From the NCBI GenBank assembly GCA_002372325.1, contig DFFT01000165.1:1-34336 (forward strand): a stretch of 34,336 nucleotides of DNA. The letters are read 5' to 3'. Below the pieces are notes generated by a model, which was not told the DNA's origin, ran no database searches, and worked only from the letters and a program-made list of their open reading frames with translations. This document shows positions 14,901 to 22,849 of this stretch, in pieces; within the stretch, counting starts at the first letter, position 1; every line of letters begins with the position of its first letter. Made by a program: the position numbers and the translations under genes. This stretch comes from Succinivibrionaceae bacterium UBA3769 (lineage in GTDB: Bacteria; Pseudomonadota; Gammaproteobacteria; Enterobacterales; Succinivibrionaceae).

Positions 14901-15242
14901 TTTAGCCTCGTTAAGATTGCTGATATTGTCATCCACAAAAAGGCAGTTGGCCGGCCGGAGGTTCATATCCTTGATGATGGCGGCTACCCGCTGCCCCTTG
15001 GGAGACCAGTCAACGGAGGGAAACACGAATAAGTCCCAAACTGCTTCAAACCGGGCGCTCGCAAGCTCGGCGCGGACTTTGTCAAAATCGTTTTTGGAGC
15101 AGATGGAATTCACAATGCCGCGGTCGGTCAGCTCTTTAACGAGCCTGATGTTTTCGGGAAGGGGAGAAACCGCTCCGTCTGACAGGGTGCCCCTCCAGAA
15201 GGTTTCGTCCAGATCCCAGATCACCAATTTAACAGTTTCCAT
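11946..15242 (-). CDS. HAD-IIIC (FkbH-like) protein with SGNH-like C-terminal regions
   Basis: 1098 residues from ATG 15242, with AAGG 7 nt upstream; a TTG six bases earlier is too close to that site. The HAD nucleophile motif DLDET is at residues 10-14, CSKNDF near 48-53 and FVDDN at 102-106, so the phosphatase-like HAD core is complete. A GNAT-like segment with the FkbH hallmark NQLNFT follows near residue 200. Residues about 320-560 (starting LLVYGYCPLRPIWAYL and including RDLIGQI) and about 950-1095 (YLMGNCFVYGAGAGDDETIASYL; NDIVVFFLPNAI) look like two SGNH-hydrolase-type regions of the kind found in surface-polysaccharide loci. FkbH proteins load glyceryl units from 1,3-bisphosphoglycerate on carrier proteins, but no carrier gene is nearby, so I infer only a role in modifying a glycan or lipid. 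No signal peptide. Confidence 0.8.
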   Translation of the reverse strand: METVKLVIWDLDETFWRGTLSDGAVSPLPENIRLVKELTDRGIVNSICSKNDFDKVRAELASARFEAVWDLFVFPSVDWSPKGQRVAAIIKDMNLRPANCLFVDDNISNLNEAKFISPELNVAAPGEFAALIKAEEAAFRGKDDSSRSRLKQYKILETKTAERKRSSSNDEFLRQSEIKVEIIEKDPDLKRIYEMIHRNNQLNFTKDRISEDEIKRIFTDPAIRSGEVHVTDKYGDHGIAGCYALKDGKLLQFVFSCRILGMGVEQYVYEKLGWPDITIVGEVASKLNKGEVISWINASGAAGGAAGVKAGNNAKAGKLPGRLLVYGYCPLRPIWAYLEHEFENAVFNLILPMPPVCNLGVMFRTDPAVLNEYLSLTNALNLNTFDSSLLSGKADYLLISFINELEAFKCISRDNPGRFFYSSEADNLPEGWIPERISCNDLYREISLLAERLRNKTRIFILTSPEVVFEIRGRDGDYRNRIASNQTAERLARENDNVSLLDIRKYARHESDFFETMANHYNRAIGYACARDLIGQITGQEMTDEPDSPSAAAAAAPDVPLPANAIVRRIPIRDHDISYTLYIRNSELHFAVKGDELIGVSFSFRVFCNRYEICQINGRESRFFMNVTNPGVYHVKAEIRRDWKIGNIFRRRRLCAFDSGRINYSAFNYISYIDPKAPNYDFCINSIDQFWKSNTGDAAVHARFTEQLLNLSASGVSVGQYFKDRGINKISVFFDDKFVGKALLANLGMSGIAIDRVFSTDSITSVYVQELSRSFEVCDINNLQTLKTAKGILLIASVNYMRPYVNRLLKVRKWLLGRRLDRIFFRNRERCCFLDYILSVLMTRTFFPKIPDNLVIGVRTGGFFPFSEAMKYQETTLLSERRHLNMSNTQARQLLRQKNLEPFADYIRKADIPKLIETLKSPGVTEKNGLQVLKDCRGKYFNAENGFRKTPGAPAEYQGTVYLMGNCFVYGAGAGDDETIASYLQKILPLPYRVVNYANVIWDDWNRALELLAQTKLEKNDIVVFFLPNAILPHESQLLHWLNYDGLPDNVVKADALPLFLKKDRPVYFALPRAYTPACNQDLAILVRDTIMERMPGA

Positions 15243-15671
15243 AGCCAAACCTTAAATAACCGGCCCGGTTTTTCCCGGCTTTTCGCAATGTTTTCAGCAG
15301 GCGCGGATCCTGTTCTCCCGGCTTTCCGCGCTTAAAAATGACCTCTCAGATTATAACGATAACGCCGTTTTTTGGGAAAAGAGAAATGGCAAAGGAAGGG
15401 GGCGCCAGGGAGCAAATAAAGGGGGCAAAGCAGGGAGCATCAGCTGCTCCGGCGGAGTTCGGCCCCGTTTTTTGAAACATATCAGGAAGTCAGCCGCCGG
15501 GTCTGTTCGCATAGTGATCTGAAACCTAATTTTAATAATCTCTTTTCAGCGCTCTCCCGGAAAAGTGATAAAACGTAAATTTGGTTATGCAATCCGGATC
15601 TCCGCTAAGCCCGGTTTTCGGGAGGGGCTTTCCGGGTTGTTCTTTAATTTCGGGCAAGGAATATACTTAAT
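15243..15671. other. Divergent intergenic region, HAD-IIIC gene and acetolactate decarboxylase
   Basis: About 430 nt with no plausible gene. It must hold the promoters of two divergent genes. An AT-rich stretch at 15526-15540 (TTTAATAAT) could be a -10 region for the plus-strand gene, but no matching -35 is clear. Confidence 0.5.
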
Positions 15672-16505
15672 ATGATGAAGTTCAATGTTAATGTCAGGGT
15701 TCTGGCCGCATTCGTGGCCGCATTTGTCTGCGGCGCCGCTCCGGTATACAGCGCTCCGGAAAATCAGTCCTGCGATACCGCTAACCGGGAAGTGATTAAT
15801 CAGGTATCTCTGCTGCAGGGGCTTACCTTCGGCGATTACAACGGCACGGTGCCGGTAGGGCAGCTGAAAAAGCTGGGTGATATCGGCATCGGCACCTTCG
15901 ACAAGCTGAACGGCGAGCTTATCATGCTGGACGGCGTGGTTTACCGGGCCAATCATGAAGGCAAAACCGCCGCGGTGCCGGATGACGAGACCGTGCCCTT
16001 TGCCAATGTTACCTTCCTGGACGCGGATGAATCCTTTGAGCTTACCGGGATAAAGGACATCGGAGTTCTTAAGGAGGAGCTGAATAAGAAGGTTAAGGCC
16101 TCGGGAAGCAATCATTTTTACATGGTGCGGATCGAAGGAACCTTCGCCAAGATCGGCTTCAGAAGCGAATATGCCCAGAAAAAGCCTTATAAGCCTCTGG
16201 CCAAGGTGCTGGAAACCGATCAGACCTTCTTTGAACGCGAGAAAGTCACAGGAACGATTGTAGGATTGTACTGCCCTGATTATATGAGCAGCCTTAATGC
16301 CGTGGGCTGGCACTTCCATTTCATCACCGATGACAAAAAGTCCGGCGGCCATGTGTTTGAGGTTAACGCTGACAGGCTGAATGTAAAGATGGACCGCACG
16401 GACGGCTTTGCCATGGTGCTTCCTGACAATGAAATGTTTAACGGCTTCGATCTTACCGTGGATCAGAGCGCCGACATCAAGAAGGTTGAAACCGGGGAGA
16501 AGTGA
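15672..16505 (+). CDS. budA: Acetolactate decarboxylase with signal peptide
   Basis: 277 residues. It converts 2-acetolactate to acetoin and CO2 (EC 4.1.1.5). The diagnostic GTFDKLNGELIMLDG is at residues 74-88. The zinc site GWHFHF...SGGHV is at 212-228, with H214, H216 and H227 in the same spacing as the three zinc histidines known for AlsD enzymes. The N terminus (MKFNVNVRVLAAFVAAFVCGAAPVYSAPE) is a clear Sec signal peptide, so the enzyme should act in the periplasm or outside, as the secreted Brevibacillus enzyme does. AAGGA at 15656-15660 supports ATG 15672. The usual partner acetolactate synthase is not in the window and no LysR regulator is adjacent. A strong terminator follows. The gene is also called alsD or aldB. 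Confidence 0.93.
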   Translation: MMKFNVNVRVLAAFVAAFVCGAAPVYSAPENQSCDTANREVINQVSLLQGLTFGDYNGTVPVGQLKKLGDIGIGTFDKLNGELIMLDGVVYRANHEGKTAAVPDDETVPFANVTFLDADESFELTGIKDIGVLKEELNKKVKASGSNHFYMVRIEGTFAKIGFRSEYAQKKPYKPLAKVLETDQTFFEREKVTGTIVGLYCPDYMSSLNAVGWHFHFITDDKKSGGHVFEVNADRLNVKMDRTDGFAMVLPDNEMFNGFDLTVDQSADIKKVETGEK

Positions 16506-16584
16506 TTTGTCCGGAACCGGTGCTGCCAGCGGAAATGGGAGTCCCCCGGCAGCGGAGCGGTAACAGCCCTTCAGTAACGAAATA

Positions 16585-16627
16585 ACCGCGGACTTAAGCA
16601 TGCCTCATGAGTCCGCGGTCTTTTTTT
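16585..16627 (+). terminator. Rho-independent terminator of acetolactate decarboxylase
   Basis: A perfect 10-bp stem ACCGCGGACT (16585-16594) and AGTCCGCGGT (16610-16619), then C and seven T residues. It separates this gene from the convergent ATPase gene, whose stop codon is at 16635-16637. Confidence 0.93.
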
Positions 16628-16634
16628 GCCGAGA

Positions 16635-18530
16635 TCAGACTTCCCGGATGGAAAGTTCGCCGTAGGTCAGCATCACCAGATAGCGATGGAGATCCGGGAG
16701 GGCTTTCAGGGTGTCATCCGTTACATAGAAATCAAGCTGCTCCGTCGCCGTCCGGAAGAGCTTTTCCCGCCCCCTGGTCTTGTTTTCCTCCCGGGCCGGG
16801 ACATCCTGAGCGTACTTAACCTCAAAGATGTAGCTGGGGCCGCTCCCCCTGATGTTTTCAGCAACAAGATCCGCTCTCCCGGCCCGGGTATTTATAACGT
16901 ATCCGGAAGAACCCGCAGCGGTATTTTCGGTATCGGGTTCCGGAGAGTCCCGCATGACATAAGCTCCGTTATGTCTGATGGCATATTCCCGGGTGAGTCG
17001 GAAGGAGGAACCGGTGTTCATGGTAAGCACGGTATACATGGCCAGCACCACCTGGGCTTCTCCCAGTTTGACGTTGTCGGTGTTTACAAACCCCGGAGCC
17101 ACGGCGTGAAGGAAGGCCGCCATGACGGCGGAGTCATTGGCCCGGGCCATGCCTCGCAGATCAAAGGTGCTGTCGAACAGAGACCAGGAGACCTTCTGCT
17201 TGTCAAACCAGTATTTTGAGAAAAGCAGCTTGCAGTACTCATTGGGCACTCTGATATAATCCCAGTCAGCGCCGCTGTCATCGGTAAATGCCTGAATATC
17301 ATCCTTTGAAGCCAGGGTAAAGAAGCCCAGATGATACAGAATGGCAAGTCCTTCGTCCTTGGTCAGGGTTTCATGCCCTGCAGCCAGCTTTACCGTTCCG
17401 GGGGTCTTGTACGGAATAAGGCTGTCATTCAGAATGGCGTTAACGACAGCGCCGCGTTCCTGCGGGTTTATGAGATCCAGATATCCGGTTAATTTAACGT
17501 AGTCAACATCATTGGCGGACATGACGCTGAAGGGCGGGATGCTTTCAAATTCATTATCCCTGAGCTCGCTGATAAAACTGAGACACATGGCGGAATTGTA
17601 TACATTTTCCTTGGCGGTTCTGGAAAAGCGGTAGCCGTCAAAACGGAGCTTCATTATTTGCTGCAGCTTTTCAGGAGAATAAGGACATCTTTCAAAATCA
17701 ACAGTATCCTTGATAAGTTCCAGGATCTCACTATCAGTGAAGCCGGCCAGACTGTTCAGCTCCGGTTTAAAGGAAAGCTTGGCGGAGGTGAACCCGGAGA
17801 CGGCTGTATCCATGGTAACGGGAAGCACTCCGGTGATAAACATTCTTTCAATGACTCCGGACTGCTGGTAATTGCGGAGCACGCCGTAAAAGGATCCCAG
17901 TTCTCCTTCTTTCCGGGCAATGGCCGCGAACATCTGGGGATCCCGGCATAGAATATCATTGGTAAAATTGTCGTATTCGTCAATGATTACCATTAATCCG
18001 AAATCGTTTGTTTCGTAAATGAAGCTTTTCAGAAAATTATCGATGATTTTAGCAGGAGATGTGAAATATTTCCTGTCATCATAGAACTTACTGACATTGT
18101 TTATGGAATCCTTAATATTTTCTGATTTTAAATCTGCCGGAATCAGTTCTGGGTATAAAGTGTAAAAAAAGCAGATGCCGTTTGTTATTCTTTCCATGAA
18201 AAAATTCATGGTGTCTTCAATCCCTCCGATTGTTCGGATGCCCGAACAGTCCAGCTTGAGCACGGCATAGGAACTTTTGCCGGGAGTGGGGTGATCTGCA
18301 ATCCAGGTATTCCGGAAAAGCTCATCAGCTTCCTTTTCAAGAGCTTTGTCGTAGTAGTAACGCAGGATCTCGGTGAACATGGTTTTGCCAAAGCGCCTGG
18401 GCCGCAGGAACAGGGACACCATAGATCCGGTACGTTCATATTTATCGATGAATGCGGTCTTGTCAATGTAAATATAATTTCCTCTGATAATTTTTTTAAA
18501 GTTTGAGAATGACTCGGGTATTAGTTTCAT
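16635..18530 (-). CDS. AAA-like ATPase with C-terminal PD-(D/E)XK nuclease domain
   Basis: 631 residues. The start MKLIPESFSNFKKIIRGNYIYIDKT is the canonical opening of the AAA-ATPase_like family (PF09820). The nucleotide-binding motif PRRFGKT is at residues 44-50 and the Walker B-like IIDEYDN at 182-188. The C-terminal PD-(D/E)XK region (PF08011 type) has D554 in GRADL and E570-V-K572 in FEVKYA. Such proteins are abundant, often in many copies, in gut and oral anaerobes; their role is unknown, though mobile-element or phage-conflict functions are suspected. AAAGG lies 7 nt before ATG 18530. The gene follows the DUF285 repeat gene by about 113 nt on the same strand, which may be co-transcription or chance. 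Confidence 0.9.
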   Translation of the reverse strand: MKLIPESFSNFKKIIRGNYIYIDKTAFIDKYERTGSMVSLFLRPRRFGKTMFTEILRYYYDKALEKEADELFRNTWIADHPTPGKSSYAVLKLDCSGIRTIGGIEDTMNFFMERITNGICFFYTLYPELIPADLKSENIKDSINNVSKFYDDRKYFTSPAKIIDNFLKSFIYETNDFGLMVIIDEYDNFTNDILCRDPQMFAAIARKEGELGSFYGVLRNYQQSGVIERMFITGVLPVTMDTAVSGFTSAKLSFKPELNSLAGFTDSEILELIKDTVDFERCPYSPEKLQQIMKLRFDGYRFSRTAKENVYNSAMCLSFISELRDNEFESIPPFSVMSANDVDYVKLTGYLDLINPQERGAVVNAILNDSLIPYKTPGTVKLAAGHETLTKDEGLAILYHLGFFTLASKDDIQAFTDDSGADWDYIRVPNEYCKLLFSKYWFDKQKVSWSLFDSTFDLRGMARANDSAVMAAFLHAVAPGFVNTDNVKLGEAQVVLAMYTVLTMNTGSSFRLTREYAIRHNGAYVMRDSPEPDTENTAAGSSGYVINTRAGRADLVAENIRGSGPSYIFEVKYAQDVPAREENKTRGREKLFRTATEQLDFYVTDDTLKALPDLHRYLVMLTYGELSIREV

Positions 18531-18643
18531 AATACATCCTTTGATTATTTCTGATATTTCTGCGTTTAAAAAATCACCGCGGCGGCAATTTAAAGAGAGG
18601 AGTTTCTCGCAGTGTTCACCGCTTATCTTTGCCCGCTTGCCCG

Positions 18644-20128
18644 TTACTTGCTCTTGCCCCGCTTACTCTCGTTTTTTTTCAGAGAAGTCAGCTGCCAAGC
18701 TTCCAGATCCTGATTAAAGGATTCCGCTCCGGCAAACATATCTTCAATATTTTCGGCTTTGCTGAGATTCCAGCTCCCGAGAGGCTGGTTGAACAGGCAG
18801 GCATCCCGGAACATGGCATCCAGATTTACAGCTGATGAGGTATCCCAGTCATTCAGGGGCTGGTTGAAGGACACGGCGCCGGAGAACATGCTGCTCAGAT
18901 ATTTTACCGAGGCGGTATGCCACCTTCCCAGAGGCTGGTTGAAATTTTCCGCATCATGAAACATGTCGTTCATATATACCACCTGGGAGGTATCCCAGTT
19001 TTCCAGCGGCTGATTAAATGCCCTGGCCCCATAAAACATGAGCTGCATTGAGGTCACCCGGGAGGTATTCCAGCTCCCCACGGGCTGATTGAAGCTTTGC
19101 GCTCTGGCAAACATTGCCTCCATGTTTTCAGCAGAGGAGGTGTCCCAGCTGTCCGGAGACTGGTTAAAGGCATAAGCATCTGCGAACATATAGCTCATGT
19201 CAGTAACCTGAGAGGTGTTCCAGGCGGCCAGCGGCTGATTGAAGCGCTCGGCGTGTGTGAACATGGCATTCATATTGGAAACATTGGAGGTATCCCAGTT
19301 CTCAAGGGGCTGGTTGAAAGCCTCGGCATGATCGAACATCATCTTCATGGACTTTACCCGGGAGGTGTTCCAGCTGTTCAGAGGCTGATTGAATTTCACG
19401 GCATGGCTGAACATCCCCGTCATGTCGGTTACTCCGGAGGTATTCCATCCGTCCACGGGCTGGTTGAAGCGCACAGCTTTGTAAAACATCATGGACATAT
19501 CCGTGACGCTCCCGGTATCCCAGCTCCCGATGGGCCGGTTAAAGGAACTGCAGTCCCAGAACATGCCGGCAAAGCTTTGCACGCGGGAGGTATTCCAGTT
19601 TTCCAGGGGCTGATTGAAGGATCTCGCGCCGTTAAAGAGATGTTCCATATGCTTCACTTTGCCGGTATTCCAGCCGTTCAGGGGCTGGTTAAAGCTTTCC
19701 GCGCCGCAGAAAAGAGCCTTCATGCTGGTAACATTGGAGGTATTCCATTTTCCTACGGGCTGATTGAAGCGGCGGGCATTGAGAAAGAGCTCCTTCATGT
19801 TTTTAACTTTGGAGGTGTCCCAGCCATTCAGAGGCTGATTGAACGCCACGGCATCGCGGAACATGGACTCCATGTTTGTGACGGATCCGGTATTCCAGTT
19901 TCCGATGGGGTGATTAAAAAATCTGGCGTTCTGGAACATGCCCTTCATGCTTTTAACATTTGCGGTATCCCAGGATTCAATGCCGGCAAAATCCCGGCGT
20001 TCAGAATCCCGAAACAGCCTCTCCATGGAGGTAATCTGCGCGGTGTCGATATCTCCCAGAGCCACCTTCGGATCCGATACCAGAGTCTTAAGCTCCTCAA
20101 GAGTGGCGGGATGATGCTTTGCTGTCAT
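18644..20128 (-). CDS. BspA-type (DUF285) repeat protein without signal peptide
   Basis: 494 residues made almost entirely of about 17 consecutive 25-residue repeats with consensus [WD/WN]TSxVxxMxxMFxxAxxFNQPLxxW (PF03382, DUF285), from about residue 50 to 475. A short N-terminal segment (MTAKHHPATLEELKTLVSDP) and a lysine-rich C-terminal tail (KKNESKRGKSK) flank them. Each repeat should give a short beta-strand/turn, so the whole is a solenoid. Family members are usually surface-anchored adhesins, but this one has no signal peptide, transmembrane helix or sorting motif. The start is firm: GGAGG 6 nt before ATG 20128. It is therefore either cytoplasmic or exported by another route such as the T3SS suspected from the locus at 2784-9779 (speculation). 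The 75-bp DNA repeats could recombine and change repeat number. Confidence 0.9.
   Translation of the reverse strand: MTAKHHPATLEELKTLVSDPKVALGDIDTAQITSMERLFRDSERRDFAGIESWDTANVKSMKGMFQNARFFNHPIGNWNTGSVTNMESMFRDAVAFNQPLNGWDTSKVKNMKELFLNARRFNQPVGKWNTSNVTSMKALFCGAESFNQPLNGWNTGKVKHMEHLFNGARSFNQPLENWNTSRVQSFAGMFWDCSSFNRPIGSWDTGSVTDMSMMFYKAVRFNQPVDGWNTSGVTDMTGMFSHAVKFNQPLNSWNTSRVKSMKMMFDHAEAFNQPLENWDTSNVSNMNAMFTHAERFNQPLAAWNTSQVTDMSYMFADAYAFNQSPDSWDTSSAENMEAMFARAQSFNQPVGSWNTSRVTSMQLMFYGARAFNQPLENWDTSQVVYMNDMFHDAENFNQPLGRWHTASVKYLSSMFSGAVSFNQPLNDWDTSSAVNLDAMFRDACLFNQPLGSWNLSKAENIEDMFAGAESFNQDLEAWQLTSLKKNESKRGKSK
18700..20000. repeat. Degenerate 75-bp tandem repeats coding for DUF285 units
   Basis: The region repeats in 75-bp steps (ggctgattgaa, then gaacat, then ggaggtattccag on the plus strand). 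Units differ mainly at silent or variable positions. These repeats also create a long shadow frame on the opposite strand (19097-20134), which I do not regard as a gene. Confidence 0.8.
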
Positions 20129-20290
20129 GAATAACCTCCTTCAGAAGCCTGCGGGACAACGTAAACCGCATGTCAAAAAAAACTGCCTGTCCGAAAGCAG
20201 CATGTCCAAAAACTGCATAGCCGTTCCCGAAAAAATCAGTTCCAGAAAAGTCCTGATGTCAGAGCTACGTAAGACTTCCGGAAATGTCCG

Positions 20291-22849
20291 CTAGACAGTG
20301 ATGATCCTGCAGTTAAGACCGGTCTTTTCCTTAACCTCCGCCATAACCGCTTCCTGAATATCCGGCGCCGCCGGGGATGCCTTTAGCTGCACCTCTTTGT
20401 TTACCGGCATGTAGGAAGGATTTTTCTTAAGAACAAGACCGGCGCGTTCGGCCGCGGCGGCGGCAATGGCCAGCACCAGATTCTGCATTACGGTCTCGCT
20501 GGTGACCAGGCGCCATCCGGTATGCTGCGACAGGATTTTGATTCTGTCGGCATAACGCCAGCCGACCTCGCCGGTGATAAAGGAAAGCTCGATGTATTTT
20601 CCGGCATGATCGTTTTTCATACCTGCCTTCTGGAGCGGAATGTTCTCCCGGTCGCAGAAGCTTCGGATACAGGAAAACGCCTCGTTCTGCTCCATGGGCT
20701 TTCCGGTTCTCGGGGGCGCGAATTCCTCAGCAGGCAGGGCGGTACTGGCAGAGGATTTTTCGGCAGGAGCTTTTCCGGAGGAGCCGGGAGACAAGTGGAG
20801 GTTCCAGCCGGTTTCGGTCTGAAACTTTTCCTTAAGGCTGTAATCGGATTTCTGCAGGCCGGAAACGGTAACCTGGTAGCTCTTGTTATTTTCAAAATAG
20901 CTGACCTTTTCAATCCGGCCTTCAAAAAGCGATTGCAGGAGCTGCTGCATGGCGGTGTGGTTGGTGCCGGGATGGATGGAGACGGTCCATTGGGTCTCCT
21001 CGGCAAAGCATTCCGCGGCAGCTTCGAACTCGTCCAGGTTCACCGCATCGGGGAAGGTAAAACGCAGCACCACCTTTCTTTCTTCGGGATAGACCCCGGC
21101 CTTTTTATAGCCCAGGAAGGAAAAGTGCTTTGCCGTGAGTTCGGTAACCGTCTGCAGATTAAGTTCCCGGGGCGCTCTGGCAGCCGCCATTTCCTGATCC
21201 GTGGCGGGGTGGAACAGGAAGAAATGGAGATCGTCCGAAGCAAAACAGGCGGAATCCAGCAGCATTTTCTGCCACCTGGCAATCTCAGCGGGGTCTGATA
21301 TGGTTTTGCCATGCCAGATCTCCATAAGCTGCAGCGCCTTAAACTGCCGCTCGGGATAATGCTCCATGACAAAAAGACGGAGCTTTTCCAGACTGGCTTC
21401 ATCAGGAGCTTCTGTTTCATTCATAACCTGAGGCCAGCTGAAGCTGGTCTGCTTCCTGGTAACCCGGTAGGAAATATCCTTGACGTCTCCGCAGCGGGGG
21501 AGGTGGATGCCCCGGAGATGTTCTCCGGTGATGAGCCGGGCCAGTGCCGGCATGGCTTCCGGATCTCCGTGCACCAGAAACACATCCCGGGGACTCAGTC
21601 TGGTGAGGAGTCCCAGGATTTCCTCCTGGTCTCCGTGGGCTGAAAGCCCGACCTTGCAGACCTGGGCCTTTACCGGAACAGTGCGTCCCGCAAGAACAAA
21701 GCTTACCGGCTCGGCATCAGGATCCTGATTTTCGGATGCTGCCTGTTCCGCCGCCTCGGCCAGCTTCAGGAGAGCCCGGCCCGGAGCTTCTTCGTCCTGG
21801 TAACCGGTAATGATAACCAGACCGTCCTCCCGGGGGATGATCTTTTCAGCATAAAGAACGCTGGGGCCGCCGCTGAGCATGCCGGAACTGGCGACAAACA
21901 CAGCCGGCCCCTTCTGCTCCAGAAGCTCATTGCGATCCGCGGAGGGGAGCACTGCCTTCACCTCGGCGGAATAGAAGGGATCGTAACCCTTGATGATATT
22001 CCGGGCCAGCTTGCTTTTCAGGCAGGCCGGAAACTGGCGGTAGACCCGGCAGATTTCCCGCACCATGCCGTCCACGTAAACCGGAACCTGCGGTATGAGG
22101 CCGCGGTTCATGCCGGAGCGGAGAAGCAGGATTACCTCCTGAGCGCGGCCCAGAGCAAAGCTGGGGATCAGCACCTTTTTGCCCGCGGAGACCGCCTCCG
22201 CCACCAGCTGAATCAGCCGGTTTTCCTCCACCTGCCGGTTGGAATGGAGGCGATCGCCGTAGGTGGTTTCCACGATGCACAGATCGGGACGGAGCTTCGG
22301 AATGCGGATCCCTTCGATGGTCTGCTGCGAGAACGCCGCAAAATCTCCGGAATAGAACACCGTGCCATCCGGGGTTTTCAGGTAAACGCAGGCTGCTCCG
22401 GCGATATGCCCGGCCTGATAGAACACAAAGGAGATGCCCGGGAGTATTTCCTTTTCGGCTTCTTCCGGCACGGGAACAATACGTTCCATCATGGCGGCCA
22501 CGTCAGCTTCGCCGTAGAGCGGGATCTCCTCCTCCCTCATGGACATGATTTTCAGGGAATCCTGCAGGAGAACCCGGGTCAGCTCCATGGTCATGGGAGT
22601 CATATAAATCGGGATATTGGGATAGGCCCGTGAAATCAGAGGCAGGGATCCGATGTGGTCCATGTGGGCATGACTGATGATGATGGCATCAATGCCGCCC
22701 ATTTCCTGTATCAGTCTGAAATTAGGCAGGGGATCCTTGCTGCCCCCCTGACGGATCCCGGAATCAAGCAGGATTCCTCTGTCTCCGATCCGAATGCAGA
22801 TACAGCTTCCGCCTACTTCCTGGGCCCCGCCGGCAAATCCGAGTTTCAT
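20291..22849 (-). CDS. Beta-CASP metallo-beta-lactamase RNase-like protein with long repeated C-terminal extension
   Basis: 852 residues from ATG 22849, where the product begins with the family's own start (MKLGFAGGAQEVGGSCICI); an ATG 46 codons upstream adds sequence foreign to the family. Zinc motif HAHMDH at residues 60-65, H148 in AGHIAG, D169 in YSGDF, VETTYGDR at 193-200, the beta-CASP signature SSGMLSGGPS at 321-330, SAHGDQ at 403-408 and HGDP at 427-430 are all present, so the nuclease core looks active. Family members cut RNA (CPSF73-like or RNase J-like bacterial proteins of about 450-530 residues). Residues 440-852 are extra. They include four related units near 592-626, 657-686, 752-783 and 818-851, each a strand, a helix and a closing T-x-W or T-G-W strand, perhaps for RNA binding. 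Confidence 0.88.
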   Translation of the reverse strand: MKLGFAGGAQEVGGSCICIRIGDRGILLDSGIRQGGSKDPLPNFRLIQEMGGIDAIIISHAHMDHIGSLPLISRAYPNIPIYMTPMTMELTRVLLQDSLKIMSMREEEIPLYGEADVAAMMERIVPVPEEAEKEILPGISFVFYQAGHIAGAACVYLKTPDGTVFYSGDFAAFSQQTIEGIRIPKLRPDLCIVETTYGDRLHSNRQVEENRLIQLVAEAVSAGKKVLIPSFALGRAQEVILLLRSGMNRGLIPQVPVYVDGMVREICRVYRQFPACLKSKLARNIIKGYDPFYSAEVKAVLPSADRNELLEQKGPAVFVASSGMLSGGPSVLYAEKIIPREDGLVIITGYQDEEAPGRALLKLAEAAEQAASENQDPDAEPVSFVLAGRTVPVKAQVCKVGLSAHGDQEEILGLLTRLSPRDVFLVHGDPEAMPALARLITGEHLRGIHLPRCGDVKDISYRVTRKQTSFSWPQVMNETEAPDEASLEKLRLFVMEHYPERQFKALQLMEIWHGKTISDPAEIARWQKMLLDSACFASDDLHFFLFHPATDQEMAAARAPRELNLQTVTELTAKHFSFLGYKKAGVYPEERKVVLRFTFPDAVNLDEFEAAAECFAEETQWTVSIHPGTNHTAMQQLLQSLFEGRIEKVSYFENNKSYQVTVSGLQKSDYSLKEKFQTETGWNLHLSPGSSGKAPAEKSSASTALPAEEFAPPRTGKPMEQNEAFSCIRSFCDRENIPLQKAGMKNDHAGKYIELSFITGEVGWRYADRIKILSQHTGWRLVTSETVMQNLVLAIAAAAAERAGLVLKKNPSYMPVNKEVQLKASPAAPDIQEAVMAEVKEKTGLNCRIITV

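Noticed and set aside
15585..16601. 338-codon minus-strand frame over acetolactate decarboxylase
   Set aside because: The plus strand carries all the enzyme motifs, so the minus frame is a shadow.
18700..20000. Regularly spaced 75-bp repeats as a non-coding array or CRISPR
   Set aside because: They are codons of the DUF285 repeat protein on the minus strand; the 'spacers' are homologous too.
19097..20134. 345-codon open frame on the plus strand
   Set aside because: It is antisense to the DUF285 gene. Its repeats (GVPAVQRLIE type) mirror those of the real protein, and it has no ribosome-binding site or family match.
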